In this document: positions 8,251 through 17,116 of the stretch, one piece after another | Layout: the number at the start of each line of letters is the position of its first letter | Numbering within the stretch: the stretch's first letter is position 1 | Assembly: GCF_024435075.2 (NCBI RefSeq) | Contig: NZ_JAMZEG020000004.1 | Coordinates: forward strand, 416,001-480,000 | DNA from: Marinomonas maritima | GTDB taxonomy: Bacteria > Pseudomonadota > Gammaproteobacteria > Pseudomonadales > Marinomonadaceae | Direction: 5' to 3' | Length of the DNA stretch: 64,000 nt | Notes under the pieces: generated by a model | Databases searched by the model: none | Told to the model about the DNA's origin: nothing | What the model saw: only the letters and a program-made list of their open reading frames with translations | Translations under genes and position numbers: made by a program

Positions 8251-9240
8251 ATGAACGCATTACAGACAAAAAATTTATTAGAGGTCACTAACTTGCGCGT
8301 GAATTTCAGAACGCCAGATGGTTTTGTGACAGCAGTGAATGACCTAAATTTTACTTTAGCGCAAGGCGAGACGTTAGGTATCGTTGGCGAATCGGGTTCA
8401 GGCAAAAGCCAAACCGCCTTTGCTCTCATGGGTTTGCTGGCCGGCAATGGCGTTATCGAAGGAGAAGCGCGCTTTAACGAGCAAAATATTCTTACCCTAA
8501 ATGAAAAAGCGATGAATCGCATTCGCTCTAAAGAAATTGCGATGATCTTCCAAGACCCAATGACGTCATTGAATCCTTATATGAAAGTTGGCAAGCAGCT
8601 AATGGAAGTGTTGACCCTACACAAAGGCATGAGCAAAGCGGAGGCATTTGAAGCCTCGGTCAAGATGCTCGACGCCGTCAAGATGCCCGAAGCACGAAAA
8701 CGCATGAGCATGTATCCGCACGAGTTTTCCGGCGGAATGAGACAACGCGTGATGATCGCCATGGCACTGCTGTGCCAACCTAAGCTGCTGATTGCCGATG
8801 AGCCAACCACAGCCCTCGATGTCACCGTGCAGGCGCAGATTTTAACCTTGTTAAACGAATTAAAAAGCGACTTCAATACGTCCATCATTATGATCACTCA
8901 TGATCTGGGTGTGGTCGCAGGGTTATGTGACAAAGTATTGGTGATGTACGCTGGGCAAACCATGGAATACGGCACCGCAGAAGACGTGTTTTATCGTCCA
9001 ACACACCCTTATACGCAAGGTCTGCTAAAAGCCATTCCACGCCTAGATGCCGATGACGAGGTGCTGTCTACCATTCTAGGAAATCCGCCTAACTTATTGC
9101 ATTTACCACCGGGCTGCCCGTTCCATGCGCGCTGTGAATTCGCCAAAGATCGCTGCTTAGAAAGTATGCCGCCCTTGCAAGAGTTTGCACCGGGTCAGCT
9201 ACGTGCTTGTCATAAATCCCTTGATGGGTGGGTTGCCTAA
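8251..9240 (+). CDS. oppD: Oligopeptide ABC transporter ATPase OppD
   Basis: One of two non-identical ATPases that drive the importer from the cytoplasmic side. It shows Walker A GESGSGKSQ (the Q in place of T is usual for OppD), the Q-loop FQDPMTSLNP, signature FSGGMRQRV, Walker B LLIADEPTTALD and the switch histidine in IMITHDLGVV. The C-terminal oligopeptide extension has a CPFHARCEFAKDRC cluster, typical of an iron-sulfur-binding tail found in OppD/DppD. Length (329 aa) is normal. A ribosome site AAGGAGA lies 8 bases before the start. Confidence 0.95.
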   Translation: MNALQTKNLLEVTNLRVNFRTPDGFVTAVNDLNFTLAQGETLGIVGESGSGKSQTAFALMGLLAGNGVIEGEARFNEQNILTLNEKAMNRIRSKEIAMIFQDPMTSLNPYMKVGKQLMEVLTLHKGMSKAEAFEASVKMLDAVKMPEARKRMSMYPHEFSGGMRQRVMIAMALLCQPKLLIADEPTTALDVTVQAQILTLLNELKSDFNTSIIMITHDLGVVAGLCDKVLVMYAGQTMEYGTAEDVFYRPTHPYTQGLLKAIPRLDADDEVLSTILGNPPNLLHLPPGCPFHARCEFAKDRCLESMPPLQEFAPGQLRACHKSLDGWVA

Positions 9241-10241
9241 TGAACACCTCAGATACTATTTTAATGGAAGTGAACAACTTGAAAGTCCACTTCAATATCA
9301 AATCCGATAACGCGTGGCCGTGGGAAAAGGGCCAAGCGTTAAAGGCCGTTGACGGCATTGATCTCACTATTTATGAAGGCGAAACGCTCGGTGTCGTGGG
9401 CGAATCTGGTTGTGGTAAATCGACTCTTGCCCGCGCTTTGTTACGTCTTGTGCCCATTACGGAAGGCAATGTAGTGTGGCTTGGCCAAGATCTAACGGAT
9501 CTTGATAAAAAACAAATGCGCAGCAAACGCCAAGAACTGCAAATGATCTTTCAAGATCCATTAGCGTCGCTTGATCCTCGCATGACGGTGGGCGACATTA
9601 TCTCCGAACCGCTCAATACCTTTCGACCAGAACTTTCAAAAGACGAGGTGAAAGCTGAGGTTCGTAAGATTATGGATCGCGTAGGTTTGTTACCTAATGT
9701 GATTAACCGCTACCCACATGAGTTCTCAGGTGGACAATGCCAACGTATTGGCATTGCGCGTGCTTTGATTCTAAAACCCAAGTTAGTTGTATGCGACGAG
9801 CCCGTGTCTGCTTTGGATGTATCCATCCAAGCTCAGGTGGTCAATTTACTAAAAGAGCTACAAGCGGAAATGGGCTTGTCTTTGGTGTTTATCGCCCATG
9901 ATTTAAGTGTGGTAAAACACATTTCAGACCGCGTTTTGGTAATGTATTTAGGCAACGCCGTCGAGTTAGCCAGCAAAAAAACACTGTATGACAACCCTCA
10001 GCACCCATACACCAAAGCATTGCTATCAGCAGTGCCAGTACCTGACCCAAAAGTAGAGCGCGGTAAAAAAATCCAGTTATTAACGGGAGATTTACCGTCT
10101 CCGATTAGTCCGCCTTCGGGCTGTGTCTTTCGTACCCGTTGCCCGCATGCAAACGAAGGCTGTGCGCAACAAAAGCCTCTCTTGCAAGTGCTGTCCAAAG
10201 AACATCAGGTGGCCTGTTCGCGTTTAGCTGAAATTACATGA
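9240..10241 (+). CDS. oppF: Oligopeptide ABC transporter ATPase OppF
   Basis: Second ATPase of the importer. It has Walker A GESGCGKST, Q-loop FQDPLASLDP, signature FSGGQCQRI, Walker B LVVCDEPVSALD and switch FIAHDLSVV. The C-terminal CVFRTRCPHANEGC cluster parallels that of OppD. I chose the ATG at 9240, which overlaps the oppD stop as TAATG and follows GGGTGGG; an in-frame ATG at 9228 would add only four residues (MGCL). Length is then 333 aa. It ends the opp operon, 26 bases before a strong terminator. Confidence 0.94.
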   Translation: MNTSDTILMEVNNLKVHFNIKSDNAWPWEKGQALKAVDGIDLTIYEGETLGVVGESGCGKSTLARALLRLVPITEGNVVWLGQDLTDLDKKQMRSKRQELQMIFQDPLASLDPRMTVGDIISEPLNTFRPELSKDEVKAEVRKIMDRVGLLPNVINRYPHEFSGGQCQRIGIARALILKPKLVVCDEPVSALDVSIQAQVVNLLKELQAEMGLSLVFIAHDLSVVKHISDRVLVMYLGNAVELASKKTLYDNPQHPYTKALLSAVPVPDPKVERGKKIQLLTGDLPSPISPPSGCVFRTRCPHANEGCAQQKPLLQVLSKEHQVACSRLAEIT

Positions 10242-10267
10242 CGGGAAAGTAAATACAATCAAGACAT

Positions 10268-10318
10268 AAAAAGCCGCTTTGACATTACTCCTTTGATTAA
10301 CGTCAAAGCGGCTTTTTT
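10268..10318 (+). terminator. Rho-independent terminator of the opp operon
   Basis: AAAAAGCCGCTTTGAC (10268-10283) pairs perfectly with GTCAAAGCGGCTTTTT (10302-10317), giving a 16-base-pair stem and an 18-base loop, followed by a T-run. It lies just after oppF and is strong. Confidence 0.93.
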
Positions 10319-10429
10319 GTGTTTCGAATACGATGTTATTTCATATCCACCTAGTATTAACGACAAAAGCCCGCTATTTTTGTCTATCATGTACCTTTTT
10401 CTCACTCAATGGCGTTAAGGTCCTCATCT

Positions 10430-10939
10430 ATGCATCCACTCTATCTTCTTGTGTTTCTTTTCTTCGGTCTTAGTTCTACTTCGTCTTATGCTTTAGAAAA
10501 ACCGAACAGCAGAATAATGCTAACGGTATCGGGGGTAATTAAAACAACCAACTCAGAACAGTATGCAACGTTTGATATGGCCATGTTACAAGCATTACCT
10601 CAGTACGTGATCACCACCCATAACCCATGGACAAAAGGCATACATACCTATCAAGGTTTTTCTGCCATAGACCTATTAAAACGCTTAGAAAGCCAAGGCA
10701 CTCTCTTGAAAGTCACTGCACTCAATGAGTACATGACGGAAATCCCACTCAGCGATTTTATAGAAAACGGGGCTATTTTTGCCACGCATCAAGACGGCAA
10801 GCCGATGAGCGTTAGAGGTCTTGGTCCTATTATGGTGATCTACCCGTTTGATGAGCGTGAAGAGCTAAAATCTGAAGTGTTTTACGGTCGCTCTATCTGG
10901 CAAGTAGACCGCATCAAATTGATTGCGTTAACGGAGTAA
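10430..10939 (+). CDS. Secreted molybdopterin-domain-like protein lacking the metal-ligand cysteine
   Basis: A 169-residue secreted protein. Residues 1-21 or so (MHPLYLLVFLFFGLSSTSSY) are a signal peptide. The mature part resembles the small oxidoreductase molybdopterin-binding fold of the sulfite oxidase family: LTVSGVI at the start, TFDMAMLQALP, YQGFSAIDLLKRL, IPLSDFIENGAIFATHQDGKPM and GPIMVIYPFD. It contains no cysteine at all, so it cannot supply the thiolate that holds molybdenum in true enzymes; it may bind a ligand instead. I prefer ATG 10430 (after AAGG) to the GTG/ATG-like start at 10409 because it gives a clean signal peptide. It is four bases upstream of the kinase gene, so it is probably its extracytoplasmic partner. 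Confidence 0.7.
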   Translation: MHPLYLLVFLFFGLSSTSSYALEKPNSRIMLTVSGVIKTTNSEQYATFDMAMLQALPQYVITTHNPWTKGIHTYQGFSAIDLLKRLESQGTLLKVTALNEYMTEIPLSDFIENGAIFATHQDGKPMSVRGLGPIMVIYPFDEREELKSEVFYGRSIWQVDRIKLIALTE

Positions 10940-10943
10940 AAAA

Positions 10944-12767
10944 ATGCGCTTATTCAAAGAAAGTGCTTGGCAATCAAAATTTAAGCAATCGGTACTTTAC
11001 GGCTTTATTGCTTTTATCATTACTATTTCTATCGCCGTGTTTGGCATCATTACCTACACCAATGACAGTTCAAAAGATAACAGCCGTCGCGTTTTTGAAA
11101 GCTCTTTATGGAATGCCCTGCAACTTCAAGTGCAGTCTTATCGCTTTCTCAACTACTTAATTGCACTAGATGAAAACGACTACCCTCTTAACGGTAACGC
11201 GTTCTTTGAATATGACTTGTTAATGAGCCGAGTCGACCTGTTAAGAGAGGGTGCGGTAGGGTCACTTATCCGCACCTTTGAGGGTGGACGCACAATAAGA
11301 CTACTGAACATTATTAACGGTGAACTCGAATTACTCAGTTTCAATTTGTCCAGAATGGAGGGCGGCGACTCGTCTTATCTCCCCAATTTAATTGATCGTG
11401 TTCAACGTATTGAAGATCAAATTAATGAGTTTGTCACTCTAGTCAACAAAGGCAGCAATGAATACATCACGGCTGAACATCAAATACTTCAAAAGAATTT
11501 AAACTACATTCAGCTTTTATCGATGGCGCTCTTAGTGTGCTTATTGCTCTTCTGTTTTTTTACCATAAAGGGACTATCAGAGCTAAGAAGGGTCTTTAGG
11601 CACAATAAAAACCTCACACTAGGCATACAGACCGTTCATGAAGACAAAGCCAACATGTTGTCCTTTATTAACCAAGAAATACGCTTCCCCGTTAATGTCA
11701 TTATGGGTGTCGCTAACACATTAAATCACCCCACCTCAATAAACGATACGAAAGTCCTTTCGAAACATATTGAAGAGTCAGGGCATCAGCTTCTTCAAAC
11801 CATAGAAATGCTGTCTGATCTGGCGCTTATTGACGCAAAAAAACTGACACTAACCCCAACCACTGAACACCTACCCAGTATCATCGAAGATTGTCTTACT
11901 CTTTTTGAACCTCAGATGGCTCGCAAAGATCTGCAGAGTGTTGTCTACATAGACCCTCTTCTGTCTAAGCTCATCCACTTAGATTTTATTCGCACCAAAG
12001 AAATCATCATTGCCTTACTGCAAAATGCCATTGCGCACACACCCTCCGGCAGCATCAGTTTACAAATCAGACCATCCGCATTAAGTGCGCCTAAAATATC
12101 GCTCCCAACTGGTATGAAAGAAGCAAGTGTGCTGCAAATTGCCCTTCGAGACACAGGCCTTGGCATGCCAAATGATTTACAGCAGAATTTAAGAATCAAC
12201 CCAGCTTTACCCATGCAAAAAGAAGGGCCTATGCCAAGCAAGGTAGGGTTAAGTTTGGCGCTGTGTCATAAATTGGTTTACTTGATGCAAGGTGAAATGC
12301 ATTTTTCCAGCGCGCCACAAAAAGGCTCTGAGTTCTGGATTGACATCCCATTCTATGTACCGAACACCAGCCTAACAGCACAACAAACCACTTTTCGTTG
12401 TCCAGATAAAACACACGCCTTACTCATAGAAACCGACGCACACCTCGCAAAAGTGATCAGCTTACAGCTGGCGACATTTAATATTGATGTTGCCTTTTCA
12501 AAGGATGGCAGTTTCCAAGAACACAAAGACTTTGATCTTGTCATCATAGGTAACACGCCAAAATTCGAACGAGAAGCCAACGACGCAATCTCGCAGCGAC
12601 AAGCAAAAGCATGTCCGATATTCAGCTATCACCCTCAGGCTATTAACACCCCAGAATACCCAGTCATAGCGTTGCATTTTCCGTTAACACAAAGCCAACT
12701 AGAGCCGCTTATTGCGAGTGTGTTTACTCACCAAAGCAGATCGAAAAAGGCTAATAACCATGATTGA
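10944..12767 (+). CDS. Degenerate hybrid sensor histidine kinase (pseudokinase-like)
   Basis: A 607-residue membrane sensor. Membrane helices at about 17-39 and 188-208 flank a periplasmic sensing region of about 145 residues. The dimerisation/H-box region reads SFINQEIRFPVN, where family members have SHEIRTPLN, so the phosphoacceptor His is replaced by Q244 (codon CAA). The ATPase domain keeps the N box (ALLQNAIAHTP) and G1 (D403, DTGLGM) but has an altered G2 (KVGLSLALC). The C-terminal receiver-like domain (about 490-595) has G536 where the phosphoacceptor Asp should be (DLVIIGNTP) and F-P in place of the conserved K-P. It should therefore neither autophosphorylate at the usual site nor accept phosphate. 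It lies between a secreted domain protein and an intact Hpt gene. Confidence 0.8.
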   Translation: MRLFKESAWQSKFKQSVLYGFIAFIITISIAVFGIITYTNDSSKDNSRRVFESSLWNALQLQVQSYRFLNYLIALDENDYPLNGNAFFEYDLLMSRVDLLREGAVGSLIRTFEGGRTIRLLNIINGELELLSFNLSRMEGGDSSYLPNLIDRVQRIEDQINEFVTLVNKGSNEYITAEHQILQKNLNYIQLLSMALLVCLLLFCFFTIKGLSELRRVFRHNKNLTLGIQTVHEDKANMLSFINQEIRFPVNVIMGVANTLNHPTSINDTKVLSKHIEESGHQLLQTIEMLSDLALIDAKKLTLTPTTEHLPSIIEDCLTLFEPQMARKDLQSVVYIDPLLSKLIHLDFIRTKEIIIALLQNAIAHTPSGSISLQIRPSALSAPKISLPTGMKEASVLQIALRDTGLGMPNDLQQNLRINPALPMQKEGPMPSKVGLSLALCHKLVYLMQGEMHFSSAPQKGSEFWIDIPFYVPNTSLTAQQTTFRCPDKTHALLIETDAHLAKVISLQLATFNIDVAFSKDGSFQEHKDFDLVIIGNTPKFEREANDAISQRQAKACPIFSYHPQAINTPEYPVIALHFPLTQSQLEPLIASVFTHQSRSKKANNHD

Positions 12768-13092
12768 TCACGCACAGCTGGACACGCTCACCCAGTTATT
12801 AGGCAAAGACACCATAAATCAAATACGCTTAGAATATGTTCAAGACAGCCGTCAAAAAATGACGATATTATTGGACGCTTGGGAGGAAAGAAATTATCAA
12901 GAGTTGCAGAACGTGAGTCATTCACTCAAATCCTCCAGCTTAAATATGGCGATGTTAGTATTTGCTAAACAATGTCAGCTGATCGAAAATTTTGCATCAC
13001 AACACAATGAACAGGAAATACAAGCCATCATAGATGACCTGCTTGCCCTGCATAAAATCTCATTAAAAGCGCTGGCAGCGTATTTTTCATAA
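12760..13092 (+). CDS. Histidine phosphotransfer (Hpt) domain protein
   Basis: A single Hpt domain of 110 residues, a four-helix bundle that passes phosphate between receiver domains. The motif SHSLKSSSLNM carries the phosphorylatable H54. I chose ATG 12760 (MIDHAQLDTLTQLLG), which overlaps the end of the kinase gene by eight bases; the upstream in-frame start at 12712 lies deep in the kinase gene. Because the preceding kinase appears to lack both its His and its receiver Asp, this intact Hpt protein must get phosphate from another kinase if it is used. It ends five bases from the facing msrC-like gene. Confidence 0.85.
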   Translation: MIDHAQLDTLTQLLGKDTINQIRLEYVQDSRQKMTILLDAWEERNYQELQNVSHSLKSSSLNMAMLVFAKQCQLIENFASQHNEQEIQAIIDDLLALHKISLKALAAYFS

Positions 13093-13097
13093 CGCAT

Positions 13098-13598
13098 TCA
13101 TAGTGACCAAGTAACGTCTGTGGCCTTGATGAACGTCGCCACAAAGGACGCAATTCCAGCTTGATCGGTCTCAGAAAACCGGCCTACTTTTGGGCTGTCC
13201 ATATCAAAAACAGCCACCAGCTTACCGTCTACAACAACCGGAACCACCAATTCAGAGGCCGACATGGCATCACACGCAATATGCCCATCAAATGCATGAA
13301 CATCATCAATGCGCTGAACCTGTAAGGTTTGAGCCGCTTTACCACATACGCCACGACCGAATGGAATTCGCGTACAGGCCACTTTTCCCACGTAAGGCCC
13401 CAGAACCAACTCTTCGTTACGAGCAAAATAAAAGCCAGACCAATTCAGATCCACTATCGTTTGCATGACAAAGGCAGAAAACTGAGCCGCATTACAAATA
13501 AGGTCTCGCTCTCCGCTTAATAACGCCGCCAGCTGGGCATTGAGCTCTTGATAAGTAATCTCAAGGGAGGCGGTTGAATCAACTTCTATGGTAAACAT
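13098..13598 (-). CDS. msrC: Free methionine-(R)-sulfoxide reductase (GAF domain)
   Basis: Reduces free L-methionine-(R)-sulfoxide in the cytoplasm, protecting against oxidation. The protein is one GAF domain that matches YebR/fRMsr along its whole length: WSGFYF, LVLGPYVGKVAC, GRGVCG, and VHAFDGHIACDAMSASE. The three catalytic cysteines of the family are present (C75, C85, C109). I chose ATG 13598 (166 aa, similar to E. coli 165); a GTG at 13646 in the same frame would add 16 unlike residues. It is a single gene, convergent with the Hpt gene. Confidence 0.9.
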   Translation of the reverse strand: MFTIEVDSTASLEITYQELNAQLAALLSGERDLICNAAQFSAFVMQTIVDLNWSGFYFARNEELVLGPYVGKVACTRIPFGRGVCGKAAQTLQVQRIDDVHAFDGHIACDAMSASELVVPVVVDGKLVAVFDMDSPKVGRFSETDQAGIASFVATFIKATDVTWSL

Positions 13599-13808
13599 CG
13601 CATTTTGCACCAGATAAAACGAAAGTCTGATAATAGCAAAGTCCACACCTTAGCCAACGACTAAACACTGCGAATGAAAGAAAAATAGAGGCCAAGAAGA
13701 CCGTATCGATAAAAAAGGCGCAAAAAACCATCGACTCCCTTGTTCGTTTTCAACAAGTCACAAGAGAGCGATGGCTCATACTTTCAGTAACACAGAACCG
13801 TTCTTGTA

Positions 13809-14522
13809 CTATTTGTCTTCTATTTCACGAGCAAGGTCATTCGCATTAATGTGGCGAACGTCGATTCCTTTGACCATAAAAATCAAATGCTGACAAGTAT
13901 AACGTGCATGATCACCAATACGTTCAAGTGAACGAAGTACCCAAATCACATTAATCACACGTGAAATACTACGCGGATCTTCCATCATGTAGGTTACCAA
14001 GGATCGCATGGCTGTATTATATTCTTTGTCTACAAGACGGTCTTGTTTGGCGACTTTGATGGCCGCACCTATGTCAAGACGAGCATAGGCATCCAAAGTG
14101 TCATGAATCATACGTGACACCATTTGGCCAATTCGGTTGATCTCCACATACCCGCGTGGAGATTCGCCTTCATCAACCAAGTTCAAGGTAAGATTAGCGA
14201 TTTTCTTCGCTTCATCACCAATGCGCTCTAATTCACTCACGGCTTTGCTGATGGATAAGATCATGCGTAAATCTGACGCTGCAGGCTGACGTTTCGCTAA
14301 AATTCGTCGGCACTCTTCATCAATAAGACCGTCTAATTGATTCACCGTCAGGTCTTTATCTCTTACTTCTTCAGCTAAAGAACCATTGCCGTCGAGCAAG
14401 GCTTGAACCGCATACTGTACCTGCGTTTCAACAACGCCACCCATGGTCAAAAAGTGTTGGCGTAGCATTTCTAGCTCATTATTAAACTGCTTAGAAATAT
14501 GATCCGTTGTTAACTCTTTCAT
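13809..14522 (-). CDS. phoU: Phosphate transport regulator PhoU
   Basis: PhoU links the Pst transporter to PhoR, keeping the kinase off when phosphate is plentiful. The 237-residue protein has two PhoU three-helix repeats; the metal-binding motifs ELERIGDEAKKI and SLERIGDHARYT are clear. Length is as in E. coli (241). It is the last gene of pstSCAB-phoU, 14 bases after pstB. About 160 bases without a strong terminator separate it from msrC; a weak TTGTT/AACAA hairpin sits near 13740-13760. Confidence 0.95.
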   Translation of the reverse strand: MKELTTDHISKQFNNELEMLRQHFLTMGGVVETQVQYAVQALLDGNGSLAEEVRDKDLTVNQLDGLIDEECRRILAKRQPAASDLRMILSISKAVSELERIGDEAKKIANLTLNLVDEGESPRGYVEINRIGQMVSRMIHDTLDAYARLDIGAAIKVAKQDRLVDKEYNTAMRSLVTYMMEDPRSISRVINVIWVLRSLERIGDHARYTCQHLIFMVKGIDVRHINANDLAREIEDK

Positions 14523-14536
14523 AATGCGTCCTCCCT

Positions 14537-15367
14537 CTAGCCGTAGCGACCCGTGATGTAGTCTTCTGTTTGCTGCTTGCTTGGATTCGTAAATAAAGAG
14601 TTGGTATCACCAAACTCGATCAAATCCCCCATGTACATAAACGCCGTATAATCAGATACGCGCGCCGCCTGCTGCATATTGTGAGTCACAATCGCAATGG
14701 TAAACTCGTTCTTCAACTCATGAATCAATTCTTCAATCTTCAAAGTTGAAATAGGGTCCAATGCCGACGCAGGCTCATCCAACAACAATACTTCAGGTTT
14801 TACCGCGACCGTGCGCGCAATCACCAAACGCTGCTGCTGACCACCAGACATACCCAACGCACTTTCATGTAGACGATCTTTTACTTCGTCCCACAACGCG
14901 GCAGAACGTAAGGCCCATTCAACGGTTTCGTCTAACAGGCGTTTTTTATTAATGCCTTGAATGCGCAAGCCGTAAGCGACGTTCTCGTAAATACTTTTTG
15001 GAAACGGGTTGGGCTTTTGAAATACCATACCAACACGACGACGTAATTCTGCTACATCGGTGCCTTTTGCATAGATATTTTGGTCACGTAGATTGATTTC
15101 ACCCGTAATACGGCAACCGTCGACTAAATCGTTCATACGATTAAAACAGCGCAATAACGTCGATTTACCACAACCGGACGGTCCGATAAATGCCGTTACC
15201 TTTTTCTCAGGGATAATCATATTCACCCCTTTTAGCGCTTCTTTTTCACCGTAATAAAGGTGCAAATCATTCACCGCTAGGCAAACAGTTTCATTCTCAA
15301 TGCGCAATGCCTGTTGGCTGCGCTGCAATGCTGAAATATCGATAGAGTGTGTTTTTACGTCGCTCAT
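14537..15367 (-). CDS. pstB: Phosphate ABC transporter ATPase PstB
   Basis: ATPase of the high-affinity phosphate importer. It has Walker A GPSGCGKST, Q-loop FQKPNPFPKS (the family-specific KPNPFP form), signature MSGGQQQRL, Walker B VLLLDEPASALDP and switch VTHNMQQAARVSD. The protein is 276 residues, with about 20 extra N-terminal residues relative to E. coli PstB (257). It lies between pstA and phoU with a 36-base gap to pstA. Confidence 0.96.
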   Translation of the reverse strand: MSDVKTHSIDISALQRSQQALRIENETVCLAVNDLHLYYGEKEALKGVNMIIPEKKVTAFIGPSGCGKSTLLRCFNRMNDLVDGCRITGEINLRDQNIYAKGTDVAELRRRVGMVFQKPNPFPKSIYENVAYGLRIQGINKKRLLDETVEWALRSAALWDEVKDRLHESALGMSGGQQQRLVIARTVAVKPEVLLLDEPASALDPISTLKIEELIHELKNEFTIAIVTHNMQQAARVSDYTAFMYMGDLIEFGDTNSLFTNPSKQQTEDYITGRYG

Positions 15368-15403
15368 ACTGTTCTCTTCTTAAAGTAATCTCGTCTTAGC
15401 CGC

Positions 15404-17116
15404 TTACATTTCCAGCGATTTGTATTTTTCACGTAAATGGTTACGAATCGTTACTGCTGATAGGTTAAGCAAAGCAATAACAATCACGAGCAATAAGGCC
15501 GTGGCGTACACAAGAGGTCGTGCCGCTTCCACATTCGGACTTTGGAAACCAACGTCGTAAATATGAAACCCTAAATGCATGAATTTTTGGTCTAAATGGA
15601 TGTAGGGATAATTGCCATCTAACGGCAATGATGGCGCGAGTTTCACCACACCCACCAACATCAATGGCGCCACTTCACCGGCCGCCCGAGCAACAGCAAG
15701 AATAACACCCGTCATGATCGCAGGGCTTGCCATCGGCAACACCACACGCCACAAGGTTTCCGCTTTCGTTGCACCCAATGCCAAGCTCCCCTCACGAACA
15801 TTACGAGGAATACGAGACAATCCCTCTTCGGTCGCCACAATCACCACAGGGACTGTCAAGAGAGCCAGAGTGATAGACGCCCACATTAAACCACCAGTAC
15901 CAAATGTTGGTGACGGTAAGGCTTCAGGGAAGAACGCTTGGTCAATGCCTGACCCTAGGAAGTAAATAAAGAAACCTAAGCCAAACACACCATAAACAAT
16001 AGATGGCACGCCCGCTAAGTTGTTTACCGCGATGCGAATAATACGAGTCACCCAACCTTGCGATGCGTATTCACGCAAATACACGGCAGCCACCACACCA
16101 AACGGTGTGACCAGAACAGTCATCAACAACACCATCATCACCGTACCGAAAATAGCAGGGAACACACCACCTTCTGTATTGGCTTCACGAGGTTCATCCG
16201 ACAAGAACTCCCACAATTTAGTGAAGTAAAAACGCATCTTCTGACCAATATTCATCGAGTTCGCACGGAAAGCGTGAACAATTTTAGCCACTGGCAATTC
16301 GTGCTCAGTACCGTCCATCACTTGTACCACGAACGTATCACGATTAATTTGGGCATATAAGTCGATCAAGCTTTGCTGTAACCCTTTGTACTCTTCGTCG
16401 TATTGGCTTCGCTCTACCGCAAGGTCTGCTTGCGCCGCTGGCGTTAACTTGCCTTCAAGTTCAAGACGGCGTTGTGTTAAGCGAATACGCTCAAGAGCAT
16501 GGTTAATCTTACCAATATCGCCTTTCTCAATGTCATGAATGGCATTGTGAATGCTCTCTACGCGTTCAATACTTTTCTCAAACGTACTCCACGTCGCCAA
16601 AGCGGACTCGGTAGGGGTCAAATCGCTTGTTTCAGAAACGATGTTTCCATCTTCTTTTACGGCTTTTAAGTAGCCGTACAAGTTCCCCCACTCACGACGT
16701 TCCGCTGTGAATAGCATTTCCGGACGCTGTGTTTTCGTGAGGTACTCGTCGATTACCCAACGAAAATCTGAACCGTACACATCACGGTTACCCGTTTTCA
16801 TCAAGGTACGCTGCATCAACTGATGCTCGTCAGGAATATCGATTCCTGCTCCGCGTAACTGCGCAGCCGATACCTCAACACTTTCTACCCGTTCCGCCAC
16901 GATATTGTATTCAGATTCACCCGGCAAAGCGTAATGAGACTCCACAACATCCGCTGGCCAAAAGTGTCCAAGACCTCGCACCGCAATCAGTAATAATAAA
17001 CCCACCACCATGATGACCGAAATCGCCACAGCACCCGCATTCAGCCACACCCATGGATCACCTGATTTGACCCATTCGGATACGGACTTTTTCTTCATTT
17101 TCATCTCAGTACTCAT
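15404..17116 (-). CDS. pstA: Phosphate ABC transporter permease PstA, long form
   Basis: Channel subunit of the phosphate importer. After a first membrane helix (about residues 25-46) there is an inserted extracytoplasmic region of about 265 residues, partly coiled-coil (the VERSQYDEEYKGLQQ area). The usual permease domain then runs from VFPAIFGTVMM (residue 318) to the end and includes the EAA loop EGSLALGATKAETLWRVVLPMASP. Classical PstA is about 296 residues; this one is 570, like the long PstA of pseudomonads. Its ATG overlaps the pstC stop by one base (TAATG). Confidence 0.93.
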   Translation of the reverse strand: MSTEMKMKKKSVSEWVKSGDPWVWLNAGAVAISVIMVVGLLLLIAVRGLGHFWPADVVESHYALPGESEYNIVAERVESVEVSAAQLRGAGIDIPDEHQLMQRTLMKTGNRDVYGSDFRWVIDEYLTKTQRPEMLFTAERREWGNLYGYLKAVKEDGNIVSETSDLTPTESALATWSTFEKSIERVESIHNAIHDIEKGDIGKINHALERIRLTQRRLELEGKLTPAAQADLAVERSQYDEEYKGLQQSLIDLYAQINRDTFVVQVMDGTEHELPVAKIVHAFRANSMNIGQKMRFYFTKLWEFLSDEPREANTEGGVFPAIFGTVMMVLLMTVLVTPFGVVAAVYLREYASQGWVTRIIRIAVNNLAGVPSIVYGVFGLGFFIYFLGSGIDQAFFPEALPSPTFGTGGLMWASITLALLTVPVVIVATEEGLSRIPRNVREGSLALGATKAETLWRVVLPMASPAIMTGVILAVARAAGEVAPLMLVGVVKLAPSLPLDGNYPYIHLDQKFMHLGFHIYDVGFQSPNVEAARPLVYATALLLVIVIALLNLSAVTIRNHLREKYKSLEM

